A stretch of 7,565 bases of DNA from the NCBI GenBank assembly GCA_020630835.1, contig JAHDIL010000077.1, positions 1 to 7,565 of the forward strand. The letters run 5' to 3'. The stretch is from Verrucomicrobiota bacterium. GTDB taxonomy: Bacteria > Verrucomicrobiota > Verrucomicrobiia > Verrucomicrobiales > DEV007. Of this stretch, positions 5,486-7,565 are shown piece after piece. Position numbers and translations under genes: made by a program. The notes beneath the pieces were generated by a model. The model searched no databases. It was not told the origin of the DNA and saw only the letters and a list, made by a program, of their open reading frames with translations. Each line of letters begins with the position of its first letter. Position 1 is the stretch's first letter.

Positions 5486-7565
5486 TTATGCTAGCATCCC
5501 CTGGGCAAGTCCAACCCCCTCACGCGCCTGCTCCAAGCTCACATCGTTCGCAGCACCTCGAGCCATATTAGGCTTACCGCCGCCTTTGCCACCAATGTGG
5601 GTAAGCGCAGCACGAACAATTTCTCCGGCGTTTACGCTGCCCGTCAACGAGTCGGGAACGATCGCTCCAAAATGCAAGGCGCCTTCAACGTAAACACCGA
5701 CGGCGACGGCAGCGGGATAAGATCGTGACTTACACTGGTTAAGAATCTCCTGCAGCAAGCTAGGACTCTGAGCGTCCTCAATCAGGAAGGCTCCGCCAGT
5801 TTGATCTCCTTCGGCTAAATTCTCCTCATACCACTCCCCTGCCAGCTTGGCAGCCGCTCCAGCAGCAAGCTTTTTGGCCTTCTTGTCAATGGTAGCAATA
5901 GCTTTCTTAGCCTCGCTATTCGCCTCCTGAAGTCCTGCGAGAAGAAGATCTACTTTCGCCAATTCGCCAGCGTCCAAATACTCATGCAGCTGCTCGCGAT
6001 CGGCACCCAACTCTGCGAGAGATTCGCTTTCTCCTCCCATCTTGGCCAGGGCTTCAGCTTTCTGGCTGTAGCGAGAATGTAACTCTGCGGAAGTAGCAAA
6101 AGCCTCCTCGGCAGAGTCTCGCAGCCAACGGCGTGCAGCATCGCCACACACGGCCTCTACCCGACGGATACCGGCTGAGACGGCACCCTCGGTCTTCACT
6201 TTAAAATATCCTAATGCACCAGTGTTAGGTATGTGCGTGCCACCACACAGCTCCATAGAATAGCCATCGAATTTACTTTCATTCCCTCCGATCTGAACGA
6301 CACGCACGCGATCTCCATATTTATCTCCGAAGAACTGCATGATATCTTCGTTATCGCGGATTTCAGCATGGTCGACTTCGACACAATGGACCTTGTCGTC
6401 CGAGATAATGCATCCATTAACCAGGTTCTCAATCTTAGCTATCTGATCCGCGTTCAGGGCCTTCGAATTAAAATCGAAACGCAATCGATCCGGTGCCACA
6501 AGCGAACCCTGTTGGGTGGCATCAGACGAGACTTCCTCGTGCAGCGCCCAATGGAAAAGATGAGTGGCGGTATGGTGTTTTTCGATCTCGCGACGGTAGT
6601 CCGTGTCGACTCGCAGCGTCACGGTGCCTAGCGCAAGAGCCTCGGTCGCCGTGCCGAGAAGAAGGGCGGCAGCCTCCCCTACCCCAATGGCTTTATCGAC
6701 AGGGTAACACTCACCATTGACCTCCAGTTCACCACGATCTCCCTGCTGGCCACCTTTCTCGATGTAGAAAGGACTCTTGTCGACAATGGCATAAGTATTC
6801 CCATCCTGAGTGATCAACTCAAGCACCTCTGACTGACATTCATCTTTCTCAAAACCAACGAACTCAGTTATCACCTCGGACTGAAAATCGAGAGCGGCAA
6901 CGACCGTGCTGTCTTTCCCGTCAGAGCCGGTGCCTTTGTGCACGGCAACAAGACGCTCCACCTCTTTAGGGTCTGTAGCGATAGCTTTCTCATCAAGCAA
7001 CAGCGCGGTGAGATCGGTGGGGAATCCGAAGGTTTCCCAGAGCTTGACGACAGTCGCAGCTGGAAAGGGCTCAGACTCTCCCAAGCTAGCGGCCGCTTCC
7101 TCGAAGAGTTTGAGCCCCCGATCAAGAGTGCGGTTAAATTGAGTCTCTTCATTGCGCAAGGTTTCCTCAATCTTATCCTGACGCTGTTTTATCTCAGGGA
7201 AACTATCGCCAAACTCGCGCACCAGCACAGGCACCAGCCTATGGAGGAACGGCTCGTCGGCCCCGAAACCGAGGATGCGGCCAAAGCGCACCGCACGGCG
7301 AAGAATGTTGCGAATGACGTAGTTGCGGCCTCCGTTCCCAGGCTCAATACCATCCGCTATAGAGAAGCTGACGGTTCGAATGTGGTCGCCTATGACTCGA
7401 AAGGCGATATCCTCCTGTTCCTGTTGGCTCAAATCGTTTCTTCGGCCGCCTTCTGGCATCGTGGAGCAATACCGTTTACCACTGAGCTTCTCCAACTCAT
7501 CAAAGATCGCAGAAAAAACGTCGGTATCGTAGTTGGAAACCTGCTTGGAAAAATCCGTGCATCCC
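5486..7565 (-). CDS. alaS: Alanine--tRNA ligase (AlaRS), N-terminal part outside the window
   Basis: AlaRS charges tRNA-Ala with alanine in the cytoplasm and hydrolyses mischarged Ser- or Gly-tRNA-Ala. There are 692 codons visible, and the frame stays open to base 7565. The TTG at 7493-7495 is not the start, because upstream codons read TDFSKQVSNYDTDVF, internal AlaRS sequence. About 200 residues are missing, judged from a usual length near 870-900, and these would contain class II motifs 1-3. In residues counted from that TTG, 30-135 are the tRNA-recognition helices (DHIRTVSFSIADG, RNILRRAVRFGR). About 205-450 is the editing domain, with H308-x3-H312 (HHTATH) and C417-x3-H421 (CGGTH), an intact zinc/editing set. 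About 460-550 is a helical linker. About 560-669 is the C-Ala/DHHA1 domain ending in GGKGGGKPNMARG. It converges on the propeller gene and ends with TAA. No frameshift or domain loss is seen. Confidence 0.97.
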   Translation of the reverse strand, partial: GCTDFSKQVSNYDTDVFSAIFDELEKLSGKRYCSTMPEGGRRNDLSQQEQEDIAFRVIGDHIRTVSFSIADGIEPGNGGRNYVIRNILRRAVRFGRILGFGADEPFLHRLVPVLVREFGDSFPEIKQRQDKIEETLRNEETQFNRTLDRGLKLFEEAAASLGESEPFPAATVVKLWETFGFPTDLTALLLDEKAIATDPKEVERLVAVHKGTGSDGKDSTVVAALDFQSEVITEFVGFEKDECQSEVLELITQDGNTYAIVDKSPFYIEKGGQQGDRGELEVNGECYPVDKAIGVGEAAALLLGTATEALALGTVTLRVDTDYRREIEKHHTATHLFHWALHEEVSSDATQQGSLVAPDRLRFDFNSKALNADQIAKIENLVNGCIISDDKVHCVEVDHAEIRDNEDIMQFFGDKYGDRVRVVQIGGNESKFDGYSMELCGGTHIPNTGALGYFKVKTEGAVSAGIRRVEAVCGDAARRWLRDSAEEAFATSAELHSRYSQKAEALAKMGGESESLAELGADREQLHEYLDAGELAKVDLLLAGLQEANSEAKKAIATIDKKAKKLAAGAAAKLAGEWYEENLAEGDQTGGAFLIEDAQSPSLLQEILNQCKSRSYPAAVAVGVYVEGALHFGAIVPDSLTGSVNAGEIVRAALTHIGGKGGGKPNMARGAANDVSLEQAREGVGLAQGMLA

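Noticed and set aside
5488..5497. Perfect ten-base palindrome ATGCTAGCAT at the alaS 3' end
   Set aside because: It lies within the last alaS codons, has no loop, and is short enough to be chance.
6233..6631. A 132-codon plus-strand open frame inside alaS
   Set aside because: It is wholly antisense to the AlaRS editing domain, whose motifs are intact, and its translation shows no recognisable domain.
7493..7495. TTG as a genuine start of alaS
   Set aside because: Upstream codons to the window edge read as internal AlaRS sequence (SNYDTDVFSAIFDE), so the protein continues beyond the window.

Overview
The window carries one plus-strand cluster of three exported-protein genes, and a converging minus-strand alanyl-tRNA synthetase gene that runs off the right edge. 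The combination of DUF1549/DUF1553 and DUF1501 proteins is typical of Planctomycetota and Verrucomicrobiota. The AlaRS helical-domain text (ADGIEPGN and RNYVIRNILRRAVRFGR), together with moderate base composition by eye, fits Verrucomicrobiota, perhaps Opitutae, better than Planctomycetota. This placement is an inference from family resemblance, not from a tree.

Layout. Positions 1-2666 (+) hold the 3' part of a large DUF1549-LamG-DUF1553 gene, open at the left edge. Positions 2706-4151 (+) hold a complete DUF1501 protein with a twin-arginine signal. Positions 4161-5219 (+) hold a complete twin-arginine-exported beta-propeller that resembles the lyase half of peptidylglycine alpha-amidating enzyme (PAL). 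Positions 5220-5485 are a convergent non-coding spacer with several inverted repeats. Positions 5486-7565 (-) hold alaS without its N-terminal catalytic part.

How the genes work together. The spacers of 39 and 9 bases and the shared orientation suggest one transcript for the three plus-strand genes. All are predicted to act outside the cytoplasm: two carry twin-arginine signals, and the first belongs to a family that normally starts with an export signal and a c-type-cytochrome-like domain, both lost here beyond the left edge. DUF1549/DUF1553 and DUF1501 genes are habitual neighbours in these phyla, often near sulfatases and carbohydrate-degradation genes, but their biochemical roles are not established. 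The third gene is the most informative: by memory-based alignment it keeps the zinc-binding histidines, the catalytic tyrosine and one of two active-site arginines of PAL. alaS is an ordinary housekeeping gene with an intact editing site and C-Ala domain, and has no evident functional link to the cluster. I see no RNA genes, CRISPR arrays, insertion sequences or origins.
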